From contig CAMDRJ010000006.1 of the NCBI GenBank assembly GCA_945906755.1, positions 1-42,163 of the forward strand: a stretch of DNA of 42,163 bases. Reading direction: 5' to 3'. The notes below the pieces were generated by a model. That model saw only the letters and a program-made list of their open reading frames with translations, did no database searches and had not been told where the DNA came from. Both the position numbers and the translations under genes were made by a program. Shown in pieces: positions 1 to 7,946 of the stretch; positions within the stretch are counted from its first letter, which is position 1; each line of letters starts with the position of its first letter. The stretch is from Klebsiella pneumoniae. GTDB lineage: Bacteria; Pseudomonadota; Gammaproteobacteria; Burkholderiales; SG8-39.

Positions 1-76
1 GCGGCCTAGACGAGCTTACAATCCCCATAGCAGGCGCCATCCCGGCGCATTAGTCCAACAAGGTTTATCCGCCGCG

Positions 77-1189
77 ATGGCACTTGGAATTCGATCTGGC
101 ATCTCAGCGCGGCGGATAAACGCTATTCGATTAGGCCGCACACCCACCATGCCTCAGCCTTCGTCCATCCAGAAGGGCGACGCTCTTGAGAAACGCATTC
201 ACGCATTTCTAAGCGCGGAACTCGCTGCAGGCCGCTTCTTTGCACGAGCAGAGTGTTGCAAGGTTCGGAAGAAGCCGAAGTACTTCTCTCGCGATCGGGG
301 TCGCGAAATCACGTTTGATGTCTCCATCGAAATGTACATGCCCGGCGCGTCGGAGTACTCGGCGCTAATGCTCGTGGAGTGCAAGAACTACGCCGGCGCG
401 GTGCCAGTTGATGACGCCGAAGAGTTTTTCGCCAAGGTTCAGCAGGTGGCCGCTGCAAACGCCAAAGGCGTCATCGCAAGCACCGCCGCATTCCAAGCCG
501 GTACTCGGGAGTATGCGCGTGCCAAGGGCATTGGGCTTCTTCGCTACTTCGACCGCCGCAACTGCAAGTGGGAGTTAATGCGCTCGCCGGCGACCGGCGG
601 CGGTGTTGACAGATCAGACGACACTTCGGAGGTCACAGCAGGCCTCTCAAACACCGAACACCAGAGCGAGGTCTTCGACTTCTATCTCCAATCCCCGACT
701 CGCGAGACGCACTCTCTCTGGGGTTTCTTCGAGGACCTTCTTCTTGATGGCCCATTCACTCCAGCGCAGTTGCGGAGACTGCTGAATTCCAAGGCCAAAG
801 CCATAGACCTTGTTCCCTTCCTTGAGAAGGACGAACTTGAGGGCATTGCTGCAGCGAAGCTTGAAGAACTCGCGTACTCGACCGGCGAGGTGACTCTCAG
901 TGAGATTTGCACTGCTGAGCATGCACGCACGGGACTCACAGTTCACCTTGACGTTCAACCAAGCGCCGATTTGGTCGAGCGGCAGGTGCTGGGACGCATC
1001 ATGCCCATCCACCAACATCGGATTGATCAGCGTGCCGCAGTCGTGCGCGACCCAATAGTTGCGGAGCTTTACTTCGCCGGTATCGACATCCACTTCCACC
1101 TCGGCGACATTCGATCCGTTCGCATAGACCGCGCGCTCGGTCGTGTGATAAGCGGTTGCTTCCAATCCCGGGGTGAAGCCCTTTGGTAA
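77..1189 (+). pseudogene. Mrr-like nuclease-domain protein, 3' end lost at a junction near 1003
   Basis: The N-terminal part looks like a PD-(D/E)xK restriction-endonuclease-like (Mrr-type) domain. Counting from 77, D81 lies in ITFDVSIEM and E101/K103 in LVECKNY, the usual D...ExK layout, followed by a helix and a strand ending in GVIAST. The middle (about residues 190-310) is helical and unassigned. In related proteins as I recall them, an ImmA/IrrE-type metallopeptidase domain follows a segment like VERQVLGRI. Here no HExxH follows. From about 1003 the frame is simply the antisense of the molybdenum hydroxylase gene, so residues after about 309 are not native. The frame stays open by chance to 1189. 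Start is uncertain: ATG 77 and ATG 149 are both in frame, neither with a clear ribosome-binding site; I favour 149. A role in DNA restriction or defence is an inference from the fold. Confidence 0.6.
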
Positions 1190-2278
1190 GGGCATATTGA
1201 CCATCGCCAGCAGGCGTTTCGCCAAATCGGCAAGCGCTATCTTCTTGTCGGGAATACCCTTGATATGGACTGCACCACGCGTGATCTCGAGATCCTGTTC
1301 AGCGGCTTCAAGTTGCACCGCCGCGAGTTTGATCGCCTTGTCGCGTACTTCGCGCGCAGCCATGTGAATACTTGGACCTGCAGTTGCGGTTACTCGGCTG
1401 CCGACGGTTGATAGCGCGAGCGCCGGCAGCGCGGTATCGCCGGTCTTGACGATGACGCTCGCCGGATCGACATCGAATTGATCCGCGGCGATCTGCGCGG
1501 CGATCGTCTCAAGCCCTTGGCCCTGTGCGCACGAACCAAGCTCGACCGCGATGCGTCCACTTGGTAACACCTTTACGGTCGCACCCTCATAGGGCGGCAA
1601 TCCGGTGTCTTCGTTGTAGCTGGCCAGACCCATTCCCAACCAACGACCGCCCTTTGCCGCATGACTGCGACGCGCTTCGAAGCCATGGTAGTCAGCGGCG
1701 CGCATGACCATCTCGAGGCATTTGTCGTAGTCGCCGCTGTCGTACTGAATCATCAAGCCCGATGGCAGCTTGCCGCCCGTCTGGTAGGGCATCTGTTCGG
1801 TGCGCACGAAATTGGCACGCCGCACTACCGCGCGATCGATCTTCAGGTTGCGCGCGACGGTGTCTAACGTTCGTTCTAGGATGTACGCGACATTGGGGCG
1901 ACCGGCCCCGCGAATCGGCGTGGTCGGCACGGCGTTGGTGAATACGACATCGAGTGAGGCATCGACCGCCGGAATCGCATAAGCGCCGGGAAACGGCGCG
2001 ACGGAGGTCAATGACAGCAACAATCCATAGGGAAAGTAGGCACCGTTATCATGGACGCATTTCGCGCGGATGCCCTGCACTTTGCCGGTCGCATCGCAAG
2101 CAACTTCCACGTCCCAGAATTGGTCGCGTTGCTGCGTGGTGGTTAGAAAATGCTCAAGGCGATCTTCAGTCCATTTCACTGGTCGCGCGAGCTTCATGGC
2201 CACCAATGCAGCGGTGAGTTCTTCCGGATAGTGACCTGCCTTCGGCCCGAAACCACCACCGACATCCGGTGCTATCAC
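1004..2278 (-). pseudogene. Molybdenum hydroxylase large subunit, middle fragment (truncated)
   Basis: This is the continuation, in the same frame, of the fragment at 2279-2998 after a TGA stop. It begins at the VGGGFGPKAG motif and carries TTPIRGAGRP and AQGQGLETIAAQIAADQ, all typical of the molybdopterin-cytosine-dinucleotide-binding subunit of the xanthine dehydrogenase/CO dehydrogenase family. Similarity stops after GTLINPMLVDG at about 1004. The intact paralogue at 7947-10307 continues there with QVQGAVAHGIG and another 130 or so residues including the catalytic Glu in GAGEGG. The formal open frame runs on to 647 but encodes only antisense of the nuclease gene. Without the catalytic Glu the product cannot be a normal enzyme. 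A GTG at 2278 could restart translation, but no function is expected. Confidence 0.85.
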
Positions 2279-2998
2279 TCAAATGGCGGATTCTTCGCGC
2301 TCCAGGTATTGCGCGAGAAAGCGTCGCACCAGGAAGGGCGATTGCGTCGAGCTCCAGAGCGTGAGTTGCTCGGTGGCCGGTTCGAATTGCGCAATGACCG
2401 CCCGGCCTTCCATCGAGTGCGGTGCGCCACGATGCTGGTGGTAGCTTTCCTTGAAGATATGCGGTGCTTTGGCGAATGCGGCGGCCACATCGCCGAATCG
2501 CCAGGCGACCGATGCGCCGATATTGTTCGGTGCATTGCGATGCGCAAGCCGCGCGTCCGGCTTGATCGCATCGCGCGCATCGATCACGGCAGGGAGCGAT
2601 TCATATTCGACAACAACGCAGGCGGCAGCGTCTTCCGCCACATAACGATTCTCGGCAATGACCACCGCAATCGCTTCGCCGACGTAGCAGACCTCGTCTT
2701 TGGCGAGCGGAAACGGCGTGAGATTCTGTTTGATGGCCGGATGCGGATAGGCCTGCACCATCGGCTTCGCGGCGATCGGCCCAAAGTCTGCAAGCGTGAA
2801 CACCGCAACGACACCCGGCATGGCTTTCGCGGCTGCGGTGTCGATCGATTTGATCAGGGCATGCGCTTCGGTCGAACGCACGAATGCCATTTCGAGCAGG
2901 CCGGCGATAACGATATCGTCGGTGTAACGCCCGGTTCCGGTCAGGAGTCGGCGATCTTCGAGGCGCTTGACCACAGCGCCGATATTGCGCGCGCCCAT
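2279..2998 (-). pseudogene. Molybdenum hydroxylase large subunit, N-terminal fragment ending at in-frame TGA
   Basis: This encodes the N-terminal 239 residues of a xanthine dehydrogenase-family molybdopterin-binding subunit (IGAVVKRLEDRRLLTGTGRY at the start, then the first alpha/beta domain with FPLAKDEVCYVGEAIAVVIA). It ends at a TGA (2281-2279) directly before VIAPDVGGGFG. The reading frame on both sides is the same, so one base change would restore it; an Arg codon such as CGA is a likely ancestor because related proteins often read xRVxAPDVGGGFG. The ATG at 2998 sits one base after the CoxG stop (TAG-C-ATG), so the gene was the last member of the amidohydrolase-GlcG-CoxG operon. Unlike the locus at 7.9-11.7 kb, no FeS or FAD subunit gene accompanies it. 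Confidence 0.88.
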
Positions 2999-2999
2999 G

Positions 3000-3695
3000 C
3001 TACGCCTTCAATCCAAACCAGCGGCGCACGATGGCCTTCAGCGCGCCAAACAATAGCGACAGGCCGGATATCGGCGCAGCAGCGACCATTGAAGGCTGGC
3101 TCGCGGGCTGTGTTGAAGGCGTGCGGACCGCAGCCGGTTCCATCAATGTTGGCGGAGCGCTTGGCGACGCCTCCACAACCGGACTCGCCGCCTGCATACC
3201 GCTGCCGGCCTGCATTGACGCGTTTTGCATGACGCGATCCGCCGCGATCAACGCCGAAAGGTTGGCGGCAAATTGCGTGGTGAGTTGATTGGTGATTTCC
3301 TTGATGAGACCCGAGCCACGTCCATATTGCGCCACGGAGCCAGAGAGCGTGATATCGGTGTTGACGACCGCGCGCGTCTCGTTGCCTTGCGCAGTCAACG
3401 CAAACGCCATCTCGGCTTGAAACGACCCGCGCCCCTTGGCGTCGCTGCCCTTGGCGCGCAGTTTCGCTGCGTGGGCCACCGGATCCACGTCGAAGAACTC
3501 GCCCTCGCCACGAAACTGCAATTCAACCGGCCCCACCTTGATGCGTGCCGTCGCACGAAAGTGCTGCGCGTCGATTTCTTCGGTCACCGCGCTGCCCGGC
3601 ATGCACGGGACAACCCGGGGAATATCGATCAGCACTTTCCAGGCATTCTCGATCGGCGCCGGAATAACGAAATCATTCTCTACTTTAATACCCAC
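3000..3695 (-). CDS. CoxG family protein (SRPBCC fold)
   Basis: This 231-residue protein belongs to the CoxG (carbon monoxide dehydrogenase subunit G) family. Residues 1-150 form an SRPBCC/START-like domain (ENDFVIPAPIENAWKVLIDI, then PCMPGSAV). A Pro/Ala/Ser-rich linker follows at about 160-205, then a C-terminal hydrophobic helix (SGLSLLFGALKAIV) ending in basic residues, which probably anchors it to the inner membrane face. CoxG-type proteins accompany aerobic molybdenum hydroxylases and are thought to recruit the enzyme to the membrane or assist its maturation. Here it lies between the GlcG-like gene and the broken large-subunit gene, one base from the latter. Because its partner is a pseudogene, it may now serve the intact hydroxylase at 7.9-11.7 kb or be redundant; that is inference. 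Confidence 0.88.
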   Translation of the reverse strand: MGIKVENDFVIPAPIENAWKVLIDIPRVVPCMPGSAVTEEIDAQHFRATARIKVGPVELQFRGEGEFFDVDPVAHAAKLRAKGSDAKGRGSFQAEMAFALTAQGNETRAVVNTDITLSGSVAQYGRGSGLIKEITNQLTTQFAANLSALIAADRVMQNASMQAGSGMQAASPVVEASPSAPPTLMEPAAVRTPSTQPASQPSMVAAAPISGLSLLFGALKAIVRRWFGLKA

Positions 3696-3737
3696 GCGCC
3701 ACCGATCCTTCCAAATACCACGTCAATCGCTGCTGCC

Positions 3738-4178
3738 CTACGCCGCGCCGGTGTCGGCTTTCAGGCCGGCTTTCTCGATGCCGGCCACGCAGCACACCTC
3801 GTCTTTATCGGAGGTGTCGCCGCTGACGCCAACCGCACCAATGATTTCATTGGTGGCCGGATCGCGGATCAGCACGCCACCCGGATTGGGCACCATCTTG
3901 CCACCGGCAAGATCAGACAGCGCGTTGAAGAAGATGGGATTGTCAGCCGCGCGCTTATTGAGGGCCCGCGAGCCAAAGCCCATGCCCAACGCGCCCCATG
4001 CTTTACCGATGGCGATATCGTTACGCAAAATGCCGGTCTGATCTTCGCGTTTAAGCGCTTTCAGATGACCACCGGCATCGAGCACCGCCACCGCAAGCGG
4101 CGCGCATTTCGTCTCACGACCCTTCGCGAGGGCCGTATCAACGATGATTGAAGCTTGATTCAGCGTGAGCGTTGCCAT
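3738..4178 (-). CDS. GlcG/HbpS (DUF336) family protein
   Basis: A 146-residue single-domain protein of the GlcG/HbpS (DUF336, 'heme-binding') family. Typical features are AVAVLDAGGHLKALKRED near residues 28-46 and the glycine-rich core GGVLIRDPATNEIIGAVGVSGDTSDKD near 100-125. No signal peptide is visible, so it should be cytosolic. Family members bind haem or small ligands or occur as accessory proteins in catabolic operons; the exact role is generally unknown. Its ATG shares one base with the TAA stop of the upstream amidohydrolase (TAATG), which indicates translational coupling. It is followed by CoxG. Its co-directional position next to the amidohydrolase suggests a part in the same breakdown pathway. 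Confidence 0.85.
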   Translation of the reverse strand: MATLTLNQASIIVDTALAKGRETKCAPLAVAVLDAGGHLKALKREDQTGILRNDIAIGKAWGALGMGFGSRALNKRAADNPIFFNALSDLAGGKMVPNPGGVLIRDPATNEIIGAVGVSGDTSDKDEVCCVAGIEKAGLKADTGAA

Positions 4179-5335
4179 TATCGTTTTGCGCGCTTCTTAG
4201 CAGCGACCTTTTTCTTCGCGGGTTTCTTGCCGGCTGCTGCCACCGGTGTCTTGATCCCCATTGCCTTGATGTCTTGCTTGGTGATCTTCAAGAGCTTGGC
4301 GGCGTTGAGGCCGTGCACCTTCGCTTGATCATCACCCTTCAGAAAGTCGCAGCCTTCGAGGAATCCGCGCGGGTCGTACCACCCCATGTCGTACGGATAG
4401 TCGGTGCCCACTACGATGTGATCCGCACCCCATAGATTGACGAGATGGCGCAGTTGCTCGCGATCGAACACGATCGTGTCGAAGTAGAGCTTGGAAAGCG
4501 ACCATCGCGGCTTCTTCTTGAGCACGCTGCGTGCGTCTTCGCGTGCGCCCCAAACATGATCCATGCGCGCCGGATAGTGGCCGACGTAACCGCCGCCATG
4601 CGCACAAACGATCTTCAGCTTTGGATACTTCTCGATGATGCCGTCGAACACGATATGTGCCACCGCCACCGTCGTATCGAGTGGATTGCCGATCACGTTG
4701 TTGAAGTAGTGATCGGAGAAGCGCTCACCACCGGTGAAGCCGTTCGGATGCATGAACACCATGACATCCAGTTCCTGCACTTTCGCCCAGAACTTGTCGA
4801 GACCGCGGGAGACTTCGCGACCGGCGATGTTGGTGCCGATTTCGACGCCGCGAAAGCCAAGCGTCTTGATGCAGTACTCCAGTTCGGCGGTCGCAGCGTC
4901 GGCGTCTTGCAGTGGCACGTTGGCCAGGGCAACAAAGCGATCCGGATGACGCTGCACGATGCTCGCGAGATTCTCATTCACCGCGCGTGCGGTCTTGCGA
5001 CCAAGCTCCGGATCGAGCCAGTAGTAGAACTGGCGGGGCGATGATGAGATCGCCTGCACATCCATGCCCATCTTGTCCATGTCGCGCAGGCGCTGCTCGA
5101 CCGAGGTGAGGCAGATGCCGACGTTTTGTTCCTGCTTGACGTTGGTGGCGCGCGTCAATGCATTGGAGAACTTCATCGACGGTTCGCGATCAACCGAAAA
5201 CACGTGTTTGATCATGTCTTCCACGACCGGCGTGTGCACATGGCAATGCACATCGACGCAGAAGTGGCGGGGACGACCTTTCATGGACTGCCAATTGCCG
5301 CTCTTGGCGGCGGCACCGGGACACGTAAACAGCAC
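4178..5335 (-). CDS. Amidohydrolase family protein (ACMSD-like) with lysine-rich tail
   Basis: A metal-dependent amidohydrolase of the amidohydrolase-2 group, to which aminocarboxymuconate-semialdehyde decarboxylase belongs. Metal ligands are visible in VDVHCHVHTP (HxH near residue 30), CAHGGGYVGH (later His) and VVGTDYPYDMG (Asp). Members decarboxylate or hydrolyse ring-cleavage products of aromatics. The open frame reaches 5434, but I place the start at GTG 5335 because AAGGAG lies 6 nt before it; ATG 5284 is an alternative. The product is 385 aa. The last 20 or so residues are Ala/Lys/Arg-rich (PAKKKVAAKKRAKR), an H1-like basic tail unusual for this family. It is first in a minus-strand operon with the GlcG-like and CoxG genes, and divergent from the alcohol dehydrogenase at 5543. 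Confidence 0.86.
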   Translation of the reverse strand: MLFTCPGAAAKSGNWQSMKGRPRHFCVDVHCHVHTPVVEDMIKHVFSVDREPSMKFSNALTRATNVKQEQNVGICLTSVEQRLRDMDKMGMDVQAISSSPRQFYYWLDPELGRKTARAVNENLASIVQRHPDRFVALANVPLQDADAATAELEYCIKTLGFRGVEIGTNIAGREVSRGLDKFWAKVQELDVMVFMHPNGFTGGERFSDHYFNNVIGNPLDTTVAVAHIVFDGIIEKYPKLKIVCAHGGGYVGHYPARMDHVWGAREDARSVLKKKPRWSLSKLYFDTIVFDREQLRHLVNLWGADHIVVGTDYPYDMGWYDPRGFLEGCDFLKGDDQAKVHGLNAAKLLKITKQDIKAMGIKTPVAAAGKKPAKKKVAAKKRAKR

Positions 5336-5348
5336 GGTGTTCTCCTTT
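5330..5348 (-). promoter_or_regulatory. Ribosome-binding site fixing the amidohydrolase GTG start
   Basis: On the minus strand the sequence reads AAAGGAGAACACCGTG. The AAGGAG core is 6 nt before the GTG at 5335, which makes this start much better supported than the longer open frame reaching 5434 or the internal ATG at 5284. Confidence 0.7.
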
Positions 5349-5542
5349 ATAGGGGCGGGAAGCGTTTTCGGGGCGATTATTGCTCTTGAGGCGCGCGCTT
5401 TTGCTCTGAATCCACAAAGCTCTTGAGCCACCAATCAATCTTAACTGATCGAGCGATCTCGCGAGGCGCCTCGGGTCGTGCGGCGAATTTCGCAAACCCG
5501 CGTAATATTTCAGGCACATCACCCACTTGCGAGGATCACCGC

Positions 5543-6649
5543 ATGCAAATCCAAGCCGCCATCGTTCATGAAAAGGGCGCCCCATACCGAATCGAAGCAG
5601 CCGAGCTCGCCGATCCCCAAGACGACGAAGTCATCGTTCAAGTGGCCGCTACCGGTATTTGCCAGACCGATGTGCATGGACGCGACGACTACTACGGCAC
5701 GCCGTTCCCATGCGTCTTCGGCCATGAGGGCGCGGGCATCGTGCACCAGATCGGCGCGAAGGTGAAGCATGTGGCCCCGGGCGATCATGTGATCATGTAT
5801 TCGCCCGGCTGCGGAACGTGCCCGCCATGCCAGCAGAAGCTGCCAGGCTATTGCTTTGGTGCGCGCACCATCAAAATGAATGGGTTGCTCCGCAACGGCA
5901 AGCATCCGATCCGGCAAAACGGCAAGCCGATTCACGGCGGATTTTTTCAGCAGTCGTCGTTCGCGAGCTATTCGCTTTGCACCAGCGGCAACGTCGTCCG
6001 TGTGCCCAAAGACGTTCCATTCGCGCAACTCGCTGCATTTCCGTGTGGTGTCAACACCGGTGCCGGTGCGGTATTCAATGTGCTCAAGCCACAGACTGGC
6101 AGCTCATTTGCCGTGTTCGGCGCCGGGACGGTCGGATTAGCCGGGATGATGGCCGCCAAGCTGTCTGGCTGCTCAACGATCGTTGCGGTTGATCTGCATG
6201 ACAACCGACTCGCTCTGGCGAAAGAGCTGGGCGCGACCCACACGTTTAATGCGCGCACGACCGATGTCGTTGCGGCCATCAAAGGCATCACGAATGGTCG
6301 CGGCGTTCAATATTCGCTCGAAGCCGCGGGCGAACCCAAGGCACTCCGCCAAGCGGTGGATTGCATCGATTCGCTTGGAACATGTTGCCTCGTGGGCAGC
6401 GCGCGGCCGAAAGTCGATACGTCGCTTGAGATGGTGACGGTGCAATGGGGCCGGACGATCCGCGGCTGTGTGCAAGGCGATGCGCCGGGCGATACGTTCA
6501 TTCCGAAATTGATCGAGTACTTCCGCGCCGGAAAGATGCCGGTCGACCGACTGGTGACGACCTATCCGTTTGCCGACATCAATCGCGCAGTCGAGGATGC
6601 CATCAGCGGCAAGACGATTAAGGCCGTGCTGACGATGCCGGGTTTTTGA
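5543..6649 (+). CDS. Zinc-dependent, NAD-type alcohol dehydrogenase
   Basis: A 368-residue medium-chain zinc alcohol dehydrogenase. Catalytic zinc ligands are C40 (ATGICQTDVHG) and H61/E62 (FGHEGAG). The structural zinc site is C90, C93, C96 and C104 (GCGTCPPCQQKLPGYC). The Rossmann fold has VFGAGTVGLAGMMAAKLSG near 190, and the following acidic residue in VAVDLHDNR points to NAD rather than NADP. The family that looks closest is the aryl/benzyl alcohol dehydrogenase and class III-like group, which oxidises primary alcohols to aldehydes; the substrate is not predictable here. I chose ATG 5543 because GAGG lies 8 nt upstream and the protein then begins exactly where the family does; the open frame extends to 5423. 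It is a single plus-strand gene, divergent from the amidohydrolase operon. Confidence 0.92.
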   Translation: MQIQAAIVHEKGAPYRIEAAELADPQDDEVIVQVAATGICQTDVHGRDDYYGTPFPCVFGHEGAGIVHQIGAKVKHVAPGDHVIMYSPGCGTCPPCQQKLPGYCFGARTIKMNGLLRNGKHPIRQNGKPIHGGFFQQSSFASYSLCTSGNVVRVPKDVPFAQLAAFPCGVNTGAGAVFNVLKPQTGSSFAVFGAGTVGLAGMMAAKLSGCSTIVAVDLHDNRLALAKELGATHTFNARTTDVVAAIKGITNGRGVQYSLEAAGEPKALRQAVDCIDSLGTCCLVGSARPKVDTSLEMVTVQWGRTIRGCVQGDAPGDTFIPKLIEYFRAGKMPVDRLVTTYPFADINRAVEDAISGKTIKAVLTMPGF

Positions 6650-6757
6650 CGTGCATCACGCGGCGCCTGTTGACAAGGTGGTCCTCGAATAGTCAGCATG
6701 CGACTGAGCCTTACGCGCACCGCCTGACACGAACCTAATGTCCGAGGAATTGGCAAT

Positions 6758-7492
6758 ATGAATGCCATTGAGCAAGCGCTAAATCCGCCGACATCGAAGC
6801 CTGAGTCTTTTCGGACTGGCGTTGGAATTTACTCGCTCGGAGAAGCGTCAAGGCTGGTCGCTTGCTCACCGCAAAACCTCAAACGTTGGATGTTTGGCGA
6901 ACGGCGATCTAAGGCCGGTACCCGTCAAGGCCACTTGATTTCCCCACTGTGGGATACCCAGTTCCGGGACTCCGGACGATACGTCATAGGATTTCATGAC
7001 CTTCTTGAGGTGAGGTTTGTCCAAGGATTCATCGCAAAAGGTGTCGACCTGCGTGTTGTACGGAAGTGTGCAGACGTAGCGCGAGAAATGTTTTCCAGTC
7101 CGTATCCGTTTACCTCGCGACGCTTCTTAACGGATGGACGCACCATATTCCACGATGCGATCGAGGGGAGTGATAGCGGCCTCACCGATTTGAGTCGGCG
7201 TCAGCGCGTTTTCGACAGCGTGATTCGACCGTCTCTATATGACGGTATCGAATTCGATGCTGACGGCGCGGCCCGGCGTTGGTACCCCGTACCGCAGAGC
7301 AAGACGATTTGCCTTGATCCGGACCTTTCCTTCGGAAAGCCGATATTGACCGAGTCCGCGATTCCGACACGAGCGATATTTGCCGCGTACCTCGCAGAAG
7401 GCAAGCAGCGTTCTACCGTAGCTCGAATTTTCGATGTTTCCCCGACTTCTGTTGATTCCGCCGTGCGATTCGAGCAGCAGCTTGCACATTGA
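6758..7492 (+). CDS. VapB45-like antitoxin (HTH plus DUF433)
   Basis: A 244-residue protein with a MerR-like helix-turn-helix near residues 24-45 (YSLGEASRLVACSPQNLKRW) and a C-terminal DUF433-type segment near 195-240 (ESAIPTRAIFAAYLAEGKQRSTVARIFDVS...VDSAVRFE). This architecture matches the antitoxin partner of VapC45-type PIN toxins (Rv2018/Rv2019 in Mycobacterium tuberculosis). The next gene overlaps its stop by 4 nt (TTGA) and encodes just such a PIN-like protein, so the pair is most likely a type II toxin-antitoxin module in which this protein neutralises the toxin and represses the operon through its HTH. It is transcribed against the flanking molybdenum hydroxylase genes. The upstream region 6650-6757 should hold the promoter and operator, but I see no clear inverted repeat. 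Confidence 0.8.
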   Translation: MNAIEQALNPPTSKPESFRTGVGIYSLGEASRLVACSPQNLKRWMFGERRSKAGTRQGHLISPLWDTQFRDSGRYVIGFHDLLEVRFVQGFIAKGVDLRVVRKCADVAREMFSSPYPFTSRRFLTDGRTIFHDAIEGSDSGLTDLSRRQRVFDSVIRPSLYDGIEFDADGAARRWYPVPQSKTICLDPDLSFGKPILTESAIPTRAIFAAYLAEGKQRSTVARIFDVSPTSVDSAVRFEQQLAH

Positions 7493-7905
7493 AGTTTCTG
7501 CTCGACAACAATTTATCGCCGCACCTTGCGCGCGGACTGGCCGGTCTTTCCGGCGTCGATAGCGCGCGAATTGAAAGTGTTGTTCATCTTCGCGAGAAGT
7601 TCGCTCCAAACACTCGGGACGCGGAATGGATCCAGCAGCTCGCAAGGGAAGGCCGCTGGATCGTCATCTCATGCGATCACTTCTCGAAGAACGATGAGGA
7701 ACGAGAAGCACTGCGGGTAGCGGGGCTTATCGTTTTCGTTTTGGATCGACAATGGAGCAGCAAAAATTACTGGGACCAAGCGCATCAGCTCGTCAGGTGG
7801 TGGCCCGCGATCGTCAACCAGGCAGATCAATTGATAGGAGGCGCGGCATTTCGAGTCCGCTGGAAAGTGACCAATACCAAACGGTTCGAACAAATTCGAC
7901 TCTAG
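7489..7905 (+). CDS. VapC45-like PIN-domain toxin
   Basis: A 138-residue PIN-like protein, the predicted ribonuclease toxin of the pair. Acidic residues expected at the metal site are visible: D6 in KFLLDNNLSP, D63 in WIVISCDHFSK and D69/E70/E71 in NDEER. Proteins of this DUF5615/VapC45-like group cleave RNA when freed from their antitoxin. The start is TTG 7489, overlapping the antitoxin stop (TTGA); the next in-frame candidates would delete the first acidic motif, so translation is probably coupled to the antitoxin, which keeps toxin output low. It ends 41 nt from the convergent molybdenum hydroxylase gene. All catalytic positions look intact, so the module may be active. Confidence 0.82.
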   Translation: MKFLLDNNLSPHLARGLAGLSGVDSARIESVVHLREKFAPNTRDAEWIQQLAREGRWIVISCDHFSKNDEEREALRVAGLIVFVLDRQWSSKNYWDQAHQLVRWWPAIVNQADQLIGGAAFRVRWKVTNTKRFEQIRL

Positions 7906-7946
7906 AATTTAATTGGTCGATGCCCGCCGGTAGGCCCTTCTTAAAT

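Noticed and set aside
2279-2281. TGA in the hydroxylase gene read as selenocysteine
   Set aside because: The position is next to the VGGGFGPK loop, where this family has no catalytic Cys or Sec, no selenocysteine insertion element is apparent, and the gene is also truncated at its other end.
2150-4151. Long plus-strand open frames opposite CoxG and the hydroxylase N-terminal fragment
   Set aside because: They are antisense shadows of well-recognised minus-strand genes, with no family resemblance and arginine/histidine-rich composition.
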